64,000 nucleotides of DNA from NCBI RefSeq assembly GCF_048544455.1, contig NC_133536.1:196171325-196235324 (forward strand). Reading direction: 5' to 3'. This document shows, piece by piece, positions 11,492 to 22,746 of the stretch. The notes under the pieces are model-generated. The model saw only the letters and a program-made list of their open reading frames with translations, did no database searches and was not told where the DNA came from. Source of the stretch: Silene latifolia (Eukaryota > Streptophyta > Magnoliopsida > Caryophyllales > Caryophyllaceae). A program made the position numbers and the translations under genes. The first letter of the stretch is position 1. Each line of letters begins with the position of its first letter.

Positions 11492-12721
11492 TGTAACGCC
11501 CCGAAAAACAAGCAGGTTGCTCAAAATAGCCCTTTTATTAATAATAGACAGCAGCGGAATTACAAGGGCGTCACCGCCGTATTCCCCCTTCGGAGAATAC
11601 AAGGCTAAACAATTAAAATAAATAAATTATTAAAGCTTAAAACTATATACAACTTATACTTATTATCCTCTATAATGTCAATTCCTCACACTTGACCTTC
11701 CCCGATACTTGTACCTGAAAAAGAGTGAAAGTAACGAAATCAGCCAACCACAGGCTGAGTATGACTCCGGTCACCTCCACCGGCCTTATGTCATACGGAG
11801 TATCCTTTATTCAATAAGCCTTATTACCATATATCACCCAATACAATAACTTACCAGAATACAGCATTCCATGCCAGGAACCAACCCGATATCCCAAAAA
11901 CATTATATGACTACCATACCAACAGGATATATATTCATATGACACTACTACCGGTATACCATTACTGAAGAGATATAGACATTACCTTTTTTCTCATGGG
12001 CCAACGCCCTGGAGCTAATGCTCCCTTTTTACTATGGGCCAACGCCCTGGAGCCAACGTCTATAGTACCAACGTTGCTCCCTTGTATGGAGCCAACGCTC
12101 CTACTGTGTACACAGTTTTTATTCCCCTGTAATGTCATCTCAAACCAATAATCGTATCCCGAATGCTACAATTGGCCAATTATACATTATAAAAACAGTA
12201 CCCTTATCACAGTCATATATTCATAAGACGGTTACTAATATAAAATGTGAGCAGTATAACAATCATAAGATGAAATTAACAATAAAATGAATATAAACCG
12301 ATTATTTCTAATCTCTTATTTCAAGGTAAATAAAGGTAAATAATTACTTATATCAACAAAGGGTTCCGAAATCATACCTTTATTAGATACACGAGACAAG
12401 AAATAAGACGAATTGTTGACACAAGCTATCCATACAAACCCAATCAAAAATGAATTTTAGTAATATCCGGCTATTCTCCTCGCTTACTCCCTTATATTCT
12501 TGCTTTGTTTCTTTTTTTTTTTTCCTATCCTTTCTTCTATTCGGTGAAGTGAGGAAATACCATGTGCTATTTGCACTTGTCAACAATTTGGGAAGTATAA
12601 GGTGAGTCACACATTTATTATACGTGTTTGCTCTTTTTTTTTTGTTTCTTTTCTTTTTTTTTGTAATTATCTATAAATGTAAAATTTACGTAATAAAAAA
12701 ATAATTTTACGGGTTATTACA
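11492..12721. mobile_element. Solo LTR, 1,230 bp, TSD CCCTA
   Basis: The insert starts TGTAACGCCCCGAAAAAC and ends GGGTTATTACA. Its termini are partly inverse (TGTAA against TTACA), and it is flanked by CCCTA at 11487-11491 and 12722-12726. There is no PBS, polypurine tract or coding region, so it is a solo LTR. Between about 11990 and 12120 it holds three or four degenerate copies of ggccaacgccctggagc. The size and TGTAACGCCCC start suggest a Ty3/Gypsy family. Confidence 0.8.
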
Positions 12722-12729
12722 CCCTATTA

Positions 12730-13026
12730 CTCCCTCCTATTCTACATAAGTGTTTCATTGTACATTTTTGTCTATTCATAACAATGTCACATTGTCTATT
12801 TTTGATGACTTTTATACTTATTTTAATCACTTTAACCCCCCACAACAATGCCCCACCTCAACCCAAAACAATACATATTTTAATCACTTCACTCACAATA
12901 ATGCCCTACAATATCTTTCATCTCTCTAATTAATCCAGCCCACCACAATATTTTACATTATTTAACTCATTTCCTTAATTCTCGTGTCATCCACACAATG
13001 TGACACTTATCTAGAATATGAGGGAG
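12730..13026. mobile_element. Stowaway (Tc1/mariner-type) MITE, TSD TA
   Basis: The TIRs CTCCCTCCTATTCTACATAAG and CTTATCTAGAATATGAGGGAG are flanked by TA at 12728-12729 and 13027-13028. The CTCCCTCC start is the usual plant Stowaway/mariner terminus. It is 297 bp long with no coding. Confidence 0.85.
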
Positions 13027-13035
13027 TATAATTAA

Positions 13036-14209
13036 GGGCCTGTATTTTTTTTCTTTTGCTTATTTTCAGCTCAATTCAGTTAATCTCAGCTCTATTCAGT
13101 TCAGCTCAGCTCTATTCAATTCAGTTCAGCTCAGTTCAGCTCCATTCAGTTCAGTTCAACTCAGCTGCATTCAGTTAAACTTAATAGTTTTTTTAATATT
13201 ATTTATTTATTTATTATTATTATTATTATATTGTTATTATTATCATTAATTTATTATTAATTAATCATCCACATTATTGTTATCATTTTGAATATTATAG
13301 TTATTAAAATCAATAATATTCATACTAATAAAATTAATACTATTACTTAATATGAATACGAATACTAATTATTAATAATATTATTAATAACATTGTTAAT
13401 TTTAATATTACTATTATTAATACCTAATTGTTTTTTATATACGAATTTTACTTTTTCACAAATACTTTTTCATAAACGTTCTATTTTGTACCATTTTCAC
13501 CTAAAACTGAACCAAATGGACTCTTGAATCAATATTTTTTCCTAAAACTAAATTTAATTGCTCAAATGACTTAAAACTCACAAGATGGATTCTAATTTAA
13601 CAAATAATAAATTAATTACTTTTTTATTAATTATTAATATTATTTGAGCAATTAAATTAAATATTTATTTAAGATTTCACTTGGTCCAGTTTTAGGTGAA
13701 AAAGGTACAAAATAGAACGTTATAAAAAAGTGTATATGAAAGAGTAAGTTCGTATATGAAAAATTAATTTGGTATTAGTAATAATAATATTAAAATTAAC
13801 AATGTTATTAATAATATTATTATTCATATTCATATTCATATTCATATTCATATTAATAATAATAGTAATAGTATAATTATATTAATATTTATATTATTGA
13901 ATTAGTAACCATAATATTTATAATGATAACAATAATGAGGATGATAAATTAATAATAATAATATTAATAAATATATAATATTAATAATATTTTTAAAAAA
14001 ACTATTAAGTTTAAGATTCGCAAAATTGAAATTGGCTGAATTTGGTGGAGCTGAACTGAAGTGGGCTGGGCTGAGCTGAGCTGAACTGAATGGAGTTGAG
14101 CTGAGCTGAACTAAACTGAATAGAGTTAAGTTAAACTGAACTGAATAGAAGTGAGTTAAATTAAAGTGAGCTCAAAATAGACCAGAACAAAAATGACCAA
14201 ACACGCTGA
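13036..14209. mobile_element. Large fold-back element (arms of about 550 bp)
   Basis: Almost the whole 1.17 kb is one imperfect inverted repeat centred near 13600. The outer arms are made of ctcagctc/cagttcag-type repeats (13070-13170, inverse at 14040-14160). The inner arms pair aacgttctattttgtacc (about 13475) with ggtacaaaatagaacgtt, and ttgctcaaatg (13557) with atttgagcaatt (13644). The loop is only about 75 bp. The ends are near GGCCTGTATTT and ACCAAACACGC; no certain TSD is seen. No open frame. Confidence 0.65.
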
Positions 14210-14334
14210 TAAAGCGATTTTGATGGTTACGAAGTAAGGTATGATTGGATGTCGAGGCTAAAAGCCTAAAATGGACTGAGTTTCGAGACCTCAGTCTCAC
14301 TACACCATATTGGAAATTGTAAAATCTTCATATT

Positions 14335-14377
14335 TTCGCATTCGCATTCGCATTCGCATTCGCATTCGCATTCGCAT
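14335..14377. repeat. Hexanucleotide microsatellite (TCGCAT)n
   Basis: About seven perfect tandem copies of TCGCAT lie in non-coding DNA. Confidence 0.95.
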
Positions 14378-14570
14378 TTTCACACTACGTACAAATGTAC
14401 AATTCTTTACCTAGAAGGCTAGAAGTAACGAATCATTTTCAAATGACAAAATGTAACATCGTGCAACTTGTGCAAGTCACAATCAACTTACGTCTACCCA
14501 GTATTAACTCCACTATTACAGTAAATTTAAATTGATTAAATTTTGTTAGGAGGAGTAATTAACCACAAAA

Positions 14571-15005
14571 AGACCTGGTTAATCGGGTCAACGGGTTGGG
14601 TTCGAATCGGGTCAACGTGTTGAGTTATTTTGAGTTTCTAAAATACTCGGGTTCGTTCGGATCAGGTCATTTCTGGTTTACGGGTTTGTTGATCGGGTTC
14701 TTTCGGGTTAAGCGGGTTTGGTCATTTTGGGTGGATTCATTTTCGGGTCAACGATTAAGAAGGAAAAAGGCATTTTAAGTCTTTTGAGGCCAATTAAAGT
14801 TTTATTTTGTCGGGTCATTTTCGGGTCGGGTCATTCAAATCGGGTTAATATGGGTCTATGAAAGCTCGGGTCATTTTCGAATCGGGTCGGGTCGGGTTAA
14901 TTAGGGTTTGGGTGTCATTCGGGTGCGGCAATTCGGGTCAATTTCGGGTCTCGGGTCAGCCTTTTCGGATCGGGTCAATCGGCTCGGATTTATTTTGTCA
15001 GGTCT
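14571..15005. repeat. GGGTC-rich MITE-like repeat
   Basis: A 435-bp segment dominated by degenerate copies of cgggtca and cgggttgggt. It begins AGACCTG and ends CAGGTCT, a 7-bp inverted terminus. No TSD is obvious. A similar but shorter cgggtc-rich patch occurs near 24360-24460. Confidence 0.45.
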
Positions 15006-15064
15006 AACTACGAATACTACTATACAACCACCCAACTAGTTGTATAATAAGTATTGACATATAC

Positions 15065-15960
15065 GTAGCATGGGAAAAAATTTGCAGGCCAAAAGCAGTA
15101 GGAGGACTGGGGATAAGGGATCTGGAAACTTGGAACAAAGCATTAGTTGCTAAGTTGGTTAACTGGGTGATGGAGAAAAAGGATACAATCTAGGTGCATT
15201 GGGTGGAATGCAACTATCTCAGAGGGCAGCAATGGATGGACTATACTCCTAGCTCCAATTCTAGCTGGGTGTGGAGGAGAATTTGCAGGGTTAAACAAGA
15301 TATAGCCGCAGGATACACTGCTGGGATATGGCACCAACAGGAGGGGTTCTCCTCTGCCAGATGCTATGACTGGTTGAAGGGGCAGGCTCCAAGAATGATG
15401 TGGGAGAGGGTAGTATGGACTGGTTGGAGTTTTCCTAAGCACAACTTCCTAGGGTGGTTGTGGGCGCATGAGGCATTGCAAACAAAAAGTAAGCTGCAGC
15501 ATTATGGGGTGTTAGATGAAAATAAATGCCAGCTCTGTGGAGTGGGGAGTGAAAATCAGGAGCACCTGTTCTTTGACTGTCCTTACAGCAGACGGGTCAT
15601 ACAGCAGGTTAAGCATGACAGTGGGATGGATATCCTTGCAATCAATGTACTGGAATGGTGTGTGCACATGCAAGGGTCTAATTTACAAAAGGAGGTGCAG
15701 TATGCTGTGGTGGTATGTGCAGTGTATATGCTATGGCAGCAGCGTAACAATTGCAGACTAGAGATGGTACTGGTTCGTCCTGAATGGCTTGCAAAAAGAA
15801 TATTGAATGATATGAAAGCTAGAGTAAGGGAGAGGGATAAGAGTCATTTGAGCATTTTTGATATGGAATGGTTAGAGAGCAAGAATCTTATGTAATATGA
15901 TAATTTGAGCTTTGTACATTGATACCTTTTTTATAATATACTTACCTTTCACAAAAAAAA
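15065..15960 (+). mobile_element. 5'-truncated LINE with 16-bp TSD
   Basis: The insert is bordered by the perfect 16-bp direct repeat AAGTATTGACATATAC at 15049-15064 and 15961-15976 and ends in an A-rich tail. This is the mark of target-primed reverse transcription. Only the 3' end of the element arrived: the tail of the RT region and a zf-RVT domain. Confidence 0.9.
15075..15895 (+). pseudogene. LINE RT C-terminus with zf-RVT domain
   Basis: The first codons give the RT-distal signature GGLGIRDLETWNKALVAKL, then an in-frame TAG just before 15194. An open 233-codon stretch to 15895 follows. It contains the zf-RVT pattern of plant LINEs: PKHNFLGWLWAHEALQTK, then CQLCGVGSENQEHLFFDCPYS with a CXXC...HXXXXC metal-binding arrangement near residues 112-130. 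The RT catalytic core is absent because of 5' truncation, and no RNase H follows. It is a dead fragment, although the zf-RVT frame itself is intact. Confidence 0.88.
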
Positions 15961-16124
15961 AAGTATTGACATATACATATACACACCTCGGATTCTGACC
16001 CGTGCCAACTACATACAACTGGTTGTAAATTCTACTAATTGATAATTAACTAATTAATGGGTCTGATTCAGTTTTTTCTTTTCTTAAACTATCTGAGAAA
16101 TAAATAAATTAAACGTAAATAAAT

Positions 16125-16260
16125 AATTGGAACAGTCGACATTAAATATCGGATACTTTGTATGTCTTTATATTGTTATAGATGCATAGTTTTACCGTTT
16201 AGGGTGGGGTTAATTACAGTTTGAGTAATGACTTTCTCAATATCAATATATCACTAAAAG
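16125..16260. repeat. Segment duplicated at about 6050-6250
   Basis: See the counterpart at 6050-6250; shared text includes ggttaattacagtttgagta and ctttctcaatatcaata. Differences are scattered, so the copies are not recent. Confidence 0.5.
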
Positions 16261-16273
16261 TGGTACTAAAGGC

Positions 16274-16853
16274 CATTGAGAGACGATCTCTTAGAGCAAT
16301 AGCAATAGTGGTTCTTATTCTTGGGATCTTCAATAAGAACCCCAAATTATAAAGTTCCTCTATTGCAACTAAAAGTTGTTCTTAAAATAAAGAACCAAGT
16401 TCTAAAATAAGAACTTAGTTTGTTATATATTGGAATTTGGTGACCAATAAATATGACTTTGAAAATTGTGAAAGGGTAATTACATATAATCTATTTTCAA
16501 TTTAAGAACTTTATATAAATGTGATCTATTGTAAACAAAAGTTCTTAAACATTGAAATTGCTAAAATATGACATGGTAAAAGAAGAACTTTATATAAAGT
16601 TCTTCTATTGCTATTGCTCTTCATAAGCTTTATTGAAAGATCATTGTACAATTTTAAGAAAAAGTAGTATTAAAGATAATAAAATAGGTACAAATCATGA
16701 GTAATGATAAAATGGGTACATTTATTATGTAAATAGGTACGAAATTATTATGTCACGATCAACAATAAAAAGGGTACGAAATACAAATAACAGGATACGA
16801 AAAATTGGTCTCTCAATAACTGAGCTTGAGACCGTCTCTCCCAACTTTTAATG
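16274..16853. mobile_element. MITE with GAGAGACGGTCTC-type ends, interrupted
   Basis: The ends gagagacgatctc and gagaccgtctctcccaac are inverse to each other, and the body carries repeated aggtacgaaat and gggtac blocks. A second copy lies inverted at 17441-17689. The copy here is split by another MITE at 16294-16619. No clear TSD. Confidence 0.65.
16294..16619. mobile_element. Tourist-like MITE nested inside another MITE
   Basis: The TIRs GAGCAATAGCAATAGTGGTTC and its near inverse enclose 326 bp. The left flank is TTA (16291-16293). The right flank is TTC (16620-16622), which the uninterrupted copy at 17441-17689 shows was originally TTA. So the TSD is TTA with one later mutation. Repeated aagttcttaa text fills the body. 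Confidence 0.8.
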
Positions 16854-17159
16854 ATCACTAAAATATTCAATTTTTTTTTACATCATTTTATTATAACTTA
16901 GGGAATGTTTGTTTCAATTCATAAAGGTATGATGTATAGGTTTGGCAAAAATGAAAGTTTCGTACCCATACCATGGGTTTCTCATACCTAATGGGGAGGT
17001 AGGTATGAGATTGATACTCATGTGTATAAAATAATAAAACCAAAAACCCTATAAAAAACTTATATGGAAAATTTTAAATGAAATTTTTTTTACATTTATT
17101 TGATCAAATCTTCATTTTCATGATTTTTCATATAAAAAATGATTATTTTTAAATTTTAA

Positions 17160-17205
17160 CTAGTTTTTTGGCCCGTGAAATTCACGAGATTGACTTTTTT
17201 TTAAA
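17160..17205 (-). mobile_element. Helitron 3' terminus (minus strand)
   Basis: CTAG at 17160-17163 is preceded by A and followed inward by the hairpin CCCGTGAAATTCACG. The same hairpin and CTAG occur at 24614. The 5' end could not be fixed; one candidate is A|TCTATACTAAGAG on the minus strand at about 18055. Confidence 0.5.
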
Positions 17206-17440
17206 CGTTGTATCGTCAAAGTGTAATTCGTTTTTTGTTTGTTGCGTATTTAGTGACATCGGATATTCATTCGGCTTCAGTGCCATGTTTCACATTCTTG
17301 TTGCTCAAGCCATAATTTGGTAGCGTGATTTTGATGAGGTCATTGCAGTTATATTAATGATATTTGAGACCATCTCCTTTTTGCTATTTGAGATTAGTTT
17401 TCAGTTTGTATCAGTCTTTTTGTAATATTCGGTGTTCACT

Positions 17441-17689
17441 AAAACTTGGGAGAGACGGTCTCTCACTAAGTTATTGAGAGACCAATTTTTCGTACCCTTT
17501 TATTGCATTTCGTACCCTTTTTGTTGTTAATCGTAACATAGTAATTTCGTACCTATTTACGTAATAAATGTACTCATTTTATCGTTAATCATGATTTGTA
17601 CCTATTTTATTACCTTTAGTACCACTTTTTCTTAAAATTGTACAATTGTCTCTCAACAAAGCTTATTAAAAGACCGTCTCTCAGGGGAC
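17441..17689. mobile_element. Uninterrupted MITE, inverted relative to 16274-16853
   Basis: It starts gggagagacggtctctc and ends gaccgtctctcagggg. The interior matches the inverse of 16620-16853, including cgtacccttttattgcattt. It serves as the empty-site control for the nested MITE. Confidence 0.65.
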
Positions 17690-18062
17690 CTACTCATTTG
17701 TGTTAGTTTACATACAATCGTTAATCGTATATATTTATCAATTGTTTAATTTGGCATTAATGTTGATGTTATATTGTCACTCATCAAATAATCTATAAGG
17801 AAATATTAAATACAAATTAATTGAAAAAACGTGACATAGAATAAAATTAAATACATTTGTGATATGGAATAAAATTTAATGCATTATATAGCTTTTTAAT
17901 TATATGTTAACTTTGATGAAATTTAACCCCATTTCACCCAAAATTGAAACAAACACAGGGTATAAGGAATCAAGTTCCAAACCAATGCCACTCGGGTATG
18001 ATTCCTGAATCCAAAGCCATACACACGTGCAAACCAAATGCGCTCTTAGTATAGATCATTAA

Positions 18063-19049
18063 TTGTATAACCTTTTGTTACAACTGGTACCCCTAAGTCT
18101 CACTGATGGCTATCGCATTATAGTTGAAGGTACTGGCAATGTTATTCTTGAGGGCCATATGAAAAGAAATGTGTATATGGTAGACCTAAATGCAGTACCT
18201 ACTAACTCTTTTGCGTGCATGAAAGTTACGCTTGATGATCCATGTCTCTGGCACAAACGGTTCGGCCACATTAGCTAACTAACCTTGAACAAACTCAAGA
18301 AGTGGGACTTGGTTGAAGGGTTACCTAAGATCAAGTTCGACCAAGAAAAAATGTGTGACACATGTGCTAGGTGCAAACAAGTGAGATCATCGTTCAAACC
18401 TAAAATAGTAGTAAGCACAAACCAAGTTTTGGAATTGGTTCACATGTATCTATGTGGTCCTATGAAGGTAAGGAGTAGAGGAGGATCCAGGTATGTCTTT
18501 GTCCTCGTAGATGACTACTCGAGGTATGTATGGCCTATCTTTCTTCATTCAAAAGATGAAACGTTTGATGAATTTGATTGTCTTATGAAACGTGTTCAAA
18601 ATAAATATAAGACTAATCTTGTATCTATTCGTATGGATCATGGCACCGAATTTGATAATCAAGCCTTTATAGAATTTTGTAGAGTTAATGGTGTTGGACA
18701 TAACTTTTACGCACCAAAAACTCCTCAACAAAACGGTGTCGTTGAACGTATGAATAGAACACTGGAAGATATGGCCCGTACAATGCTTTTGTGTAGTGGT
18801 CTACCTCGTAACTTTTGGGCTGAAGCCATTAGTACTTCATGTTATATCCATATTCGTGCTATGATACGATCTATTCTTAAGAAAACCCCCTATGAACTCC
18901 TAAGAGGTCGCAAACCTAATATTTCCCATCTTCGTTGTTTTGGGAGTAAATGTTTTGTTCACAATAATGGTAAAAATAGGTTAAGCAAATTCGACCCTAG
19001 GAGTGATGAAGCGATTTTCATAGGATATTCGGATCATAGCAAGACCTAA
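18063..19049 (+). pseudogene. Decayed Copia integrase
   Basis: The region begins inside the GAG-pre-integrase part (LWHKRFGHIS), has the CDTCARCK zinc-binding end and then the rve core with VLVDDYSRY, IRMDHGTEF and TPQQNGVVERMNRT. The two open stretches (18063-18278 and 18285-19049) are in one frame separated by a TAA. Another in-frame stop occurs at 19047-19049. Gag and protease are missing upstream, where unrelated DNA starts at about 18060. The sequence style fits the SIRE/Maximus group, which is an inference. Confidence 0.88.
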
Positions 19050-19077
19050 AAAGTCTCCAATAAAAGAACACTCTGTA

Positions 19078-19720
19078 TTGAAGAAAGTATTCACGTTATT
19101 TTTGATGAAGATAACGTGTTTGATAAGCCCTTACAAGATGAGGAAGAAGACTTGGACGAACCTGACTTTCGTCTTTCTAGAGACGATCCCCCCAGAATTA
19201 GAATTGGAGGAGAATGAGATTGAAGGAATAAGTGATGAACTTGATCGTTCTTCAAAAGATAAAAAGGAGAAAACCAAAGTTATAGTTGATGATACTATAA
19301 CATTGACTCAAAATAATAACTCCCAACCTAATGTTATAGGTGATGTTACTATAACATTGAATCTAAATCAAGGTACAGAGTCCGAAGTTATAAACAACTC
19401 TACTACAACACCTGGATTGGATTCAGGGGGAACTTCCTCCAATTATGAGTCGAATGAAGTTGGGTCGAGCTCAAATAATGATGAAGAGTCAAGTACCTCA
19501 ACCAAATGGAAGTACAAGAGTTCACATCCAATGGACAATATTCTTGGAAATATTAAGAAGGGTGTTCAAACGAGACGATCGTTGAATAAATTTTGTTCCT
19601 TCTACTCGTTCCTATCCATGATCGAACCAACAAATATCAATGAAGCTCTTGTAGAATCAGATTGGATTATAGCTATGCAAGAAGAACTTCAATAGTTCGA
19701 ACGGGACAAGGTTTGACATT
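19078..19720 (+). pseudogene. Integrase-RT linker of the decayed Copia element
   Basis: An acidic, Asn/Ser-rich linker of about 200 codons ends in the start of the RT region (MIEPTNINEALVESDWIIAMQEELQ). The frame changes near 19185 at a C-run. A TAG at about 19694-19696 and a TGA at about 19713 then interrupt the lead-in to the RT. Two tracts containing gttactataacattga-like text are near repeats. Confidence 0.75.
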
Positions 19721-21141
19721 TGGTTCCTAGGCCTAAGGATCGATCTGTGATTGGAACAAGATGGGTATTTAGGAATAAACTAGATGATGCCGGAGTCATT
19801 GTTCGAAACAAAGCAAGATTGGTGGTCCAAGGTTATAATCAACAAGAAGGAATAGATTATGACGAGACTTTCGCACCTGTCGCACGTCTTGAAGCTATTA
19901 GACTTCTAATGGCGTTTGCAGCTCATAAAGAAATAAAGCTTTTCTAAATGGATGTGAAGACCGCATTTCTGAATGGGTACCTACAGGAAGAGTCTTCGTA
20001 AAACAGCCCCCGGATTTAAGAATATCAAATTTGAAGACCATGTCTTTAAATTAGATAAAGCCCTATACGGATTAAAGCAAGCACCAAGGGCATGGTATGA
20101 CAGATTATCAAAGTTTCTACTTGACAGTGGATTCAGTAGAGGATCTGTTGATAAAACCTTATTTCAAAAATCCGAGGGTTCTGATTTTTTGATTGTTCAA
20201 ATATACATTGATGATATCATCTTTGGATCAATCAACTGAGGCTTGTGCATGTATTTTTCTGAGTTGATGACTTCCGAGTTCGAAATGAGCATGATGGGAG
20301 AATTGAAATTCTTCTTGGATCTGCAGATTCAACAAACTGATGAAGGCATTAAAATCCATCAACAAAAATATATCAAAGAATTGATTCGTAAGTTCGGTAT
20401 GGAAAATTCTCATGCTATGCCTACTCCGATGGTTGCAGATAAGAAGTTAACTTTAGATGAAGACGGTAAACCTGTTGATGAAACAACTTACCGTGGGATG
20501 ATAGGGTCGTTGCTATACTTAACTGCAAGTCGACCAGATATCATGTTTAGTGTATGTGTTTGTGCGAGATATCAGTCAACTCCCAAAGAGTCACATATGA
20601 CGGTCGTGAAAAGAATCTTACGATACCTAATTAGAACGGCCAAGTTATATTTATGGTATCCTATGGAGTGCAATTTCAACCTGGTCGGTTATTCTGATGC
20701 CGACTACGCAGGATGTTCTCTAGACATAAAAAGTACGTCGGGTGTTGCCACGTTCGTTGCATTATTACGTGGGGTTCAAAGAAGCAGAATTCAGTTGCCC
20801 TTTCAACTGCTGAAGCCGAGTATATCGCTGCAGGACTGGTATGTACTCAATTATTATGGCTTAAGCAACAATTACGTGATTATGGTGTTGACGTAGGATG
20901 CATTCTTATTTTATGTGATAATACAAGTGCGATCATTATTTCTAAAAACCCCGGACAACATTCACGTAACAAACATATTGAAATAAGGCACCATTTTATT
21001 TGAGACCAAGTTGAGAAAGGGAATATAAAACTTGAGTTTTGTAGTACTGAAAAACAATGGGCAGACATTTTGACAAAATCATTAGCTAGAGAACTATTTG
21101 AGACTTTACGGTTGGAAATTGGTTTAATCAGTGGTACCTAA
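19720..21141 (+). pseudogene. Decayed Copia reverse transcriptase and RNase H
   Basis: RT motifs are clear: [44 protein letters not shown], the MDVKTAFLNGY region, YGLKQAPRAWYDRL and the catalytic YIDDIIFGS. RNase H follows, with YSDADYAGC and STAEAEYIAAG and the terminal KHIEIRHHF, ending at TAA 21139-21141. At least four lesions split it: a stop at about 19945, a frame change near 19990, a TGA at 20237-20239 and a frame change near 20750. Together with 18063-19720 this is one dead Copia polyprotein. Confidence 0.88.
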
Positions 21142-21626
21142 GCTTCCATATATGTTTAATTTCTTAATGACTGACTAGTAAAGATTAAGATTGTATGACT
21201 GTGTCCGTATATTGCGTTGAATGAATAAGTTCGTTTATAGGAGTACATTTATCGTACATATTCTATTTGTATTTTAGAATTATATTGGCATACAAACTTT
21301 ATCTTTTTCCAAAAATTTAAGATACACCATACTTATTTTGTTTTCCAAATTGTATAAAATTTCTCCTATATTGCTATACAAAATCACGCCTAAAATCTCC
21401 TATTCCTACTTCAATATATATCACTTACCATATTATGACACTTACTAAAATTCAATTACCACTTGCCTAAACCTAGACTTAAGACTCGCCTAAGCTATAC
21501 TATAATTACCCCCTTGTCGTGTAACCCTCACCCTCACATCCACTTGCTTACTTTTTCTCTTTTCTAAAAATCTTATAAAATCTTTTACCATCTCCATCAT
21601 CATCACACTCAACCATCTCCATCACC

Positions 21627-22270
21627 GTGAATACTAGCCATGCAAAAACTCGTTCTTCTACCCGGAATCAACACCAGCAAAACTCCAACAATCCTCCATC
21701 ACCACAACCATCCAATAATCCTAATTTCTCTACTTTTTCTTCACCACACCCACAACCGTCTCCTCCCCTGTTTCACGGTCGAGATGATGTGATGTCCGAA
21801 GGAAAAAGGCGCCGTCTTTTTAAGGGAAAGAACAAGGTTGTTGTCGGTGAGGGGAATGATGTTGATGAGCCCGAAGTTGTTATAAGGAATGGTATTTCGA
21901 GGACCTTACTTCGAGAAGTCTCGCAAAACGCGACAAGGGAAGGATTGAATCGATTCCGGTTAACAAAGGATGAAATTACTCCTGTGTCTCGGGTTTTGAA
22001 GTACTCTATCCATGGTGGAAGGTACTATCCTAATTCTTGGTTGACTAATTTTCCGTCCCTTAATTTTTTTGTCGATTTTCTTGATTTTCAAGAATGAGGT
22101 CATATTAGTCAGTTTTCGGGTCCAATATATCCGGTGGAGGTTGTTCAATTTTTAGCTACTGTGAAAATTAGAAAGGGAGTGTTGCATGCGACTGACAACG
22201 GTGTAGATGTGACGATCTCTGTTCGGATTTTTGCTCTGCTCTTTCGGTTCCTAATGACGGAATCGATATA
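21627..22270 (+). pseudogene. Extra 3' ORF of the decayed Copia element (env-like position)
   Basis: An open frame of 156 codons (21627-22097) starts with a low-complexity Asn/Pro/Ser-rich leader and a basic patch (GKRRRLFKGK). It continues past a TGA with text such as SGPIYPVEVVQFLATVKIRKG, which resembles the conserved part of the plant retrotransposon protein group (PF20167-like). It lies about 490 bp downstream of the RNase H stop on the same strand. SIRE-type Copia elements carry an envelope-like extra ORF in this place, which is the basis for the call. No signal peptide or membrane segment is evident. Function unknown. Confidence 0.45.
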
Positions 22271-22484
22271 ACTCCGAGTCTTGAATGGTCTAATGTTGTT
22301 AGTGAAAAACAATTGGTTATAGACAGTATTTTGAGGAGGTTGGGTCGGATGGTGGAAACATTATAGTTCGTCCTCTTTCGGCAAAAATTAAATTTCTCCT
22401 GAATTTTCTTTGGAATACAATTGTGCCGAGAAGGGGAGGCAAGGATAAAGTGTCAAGTTATGAGACTCGTTTGGACAATGCGAT

Positions 22485-22625
22485 TTCCCACGTGGCCAAA
22501 CGTGGGATTCCAACGTTTGGACCATGGCCAACGTTGATTTCCCACGTTTGGACCACGGCAAACGTTGGTTTTCAACGTTTGGTCCATGGTCGATTGTTAA
22601 ATCTCAACATTTAGTCCATGAACTA
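22485..22625. repeat. Short degenerate repeats with palindromic core
   Basis: Four or five copies of a unit like caacgtttggaccatggc occur in 140 bp, several with a palindromic ccatgg or aacgtt core. They lie at the 3' edge of the decayed Copia region. Function not evident. Confidence 0.6.
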
Positions 22626-22746
22626 GTTCATTGTTTTAGAAAAAAAAAACGTGTTTAATACGTTTATTTGCCGATTTTTTAAATTTATTTAAGTTTTCTA
22701 GTCGATGTGTGTTAATTTCTAACATCTTTTAATTGGTTTAATGCAA

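Noticed and set aside
16910-18047. Possible large Harbinger-like element with ends GGGAATGTTTG and CAAATGCGCTC next to TTA
   Set aside because: The inverted similarity is short and uneven, and the interior mixes other elements. Borders could not be confirmed.
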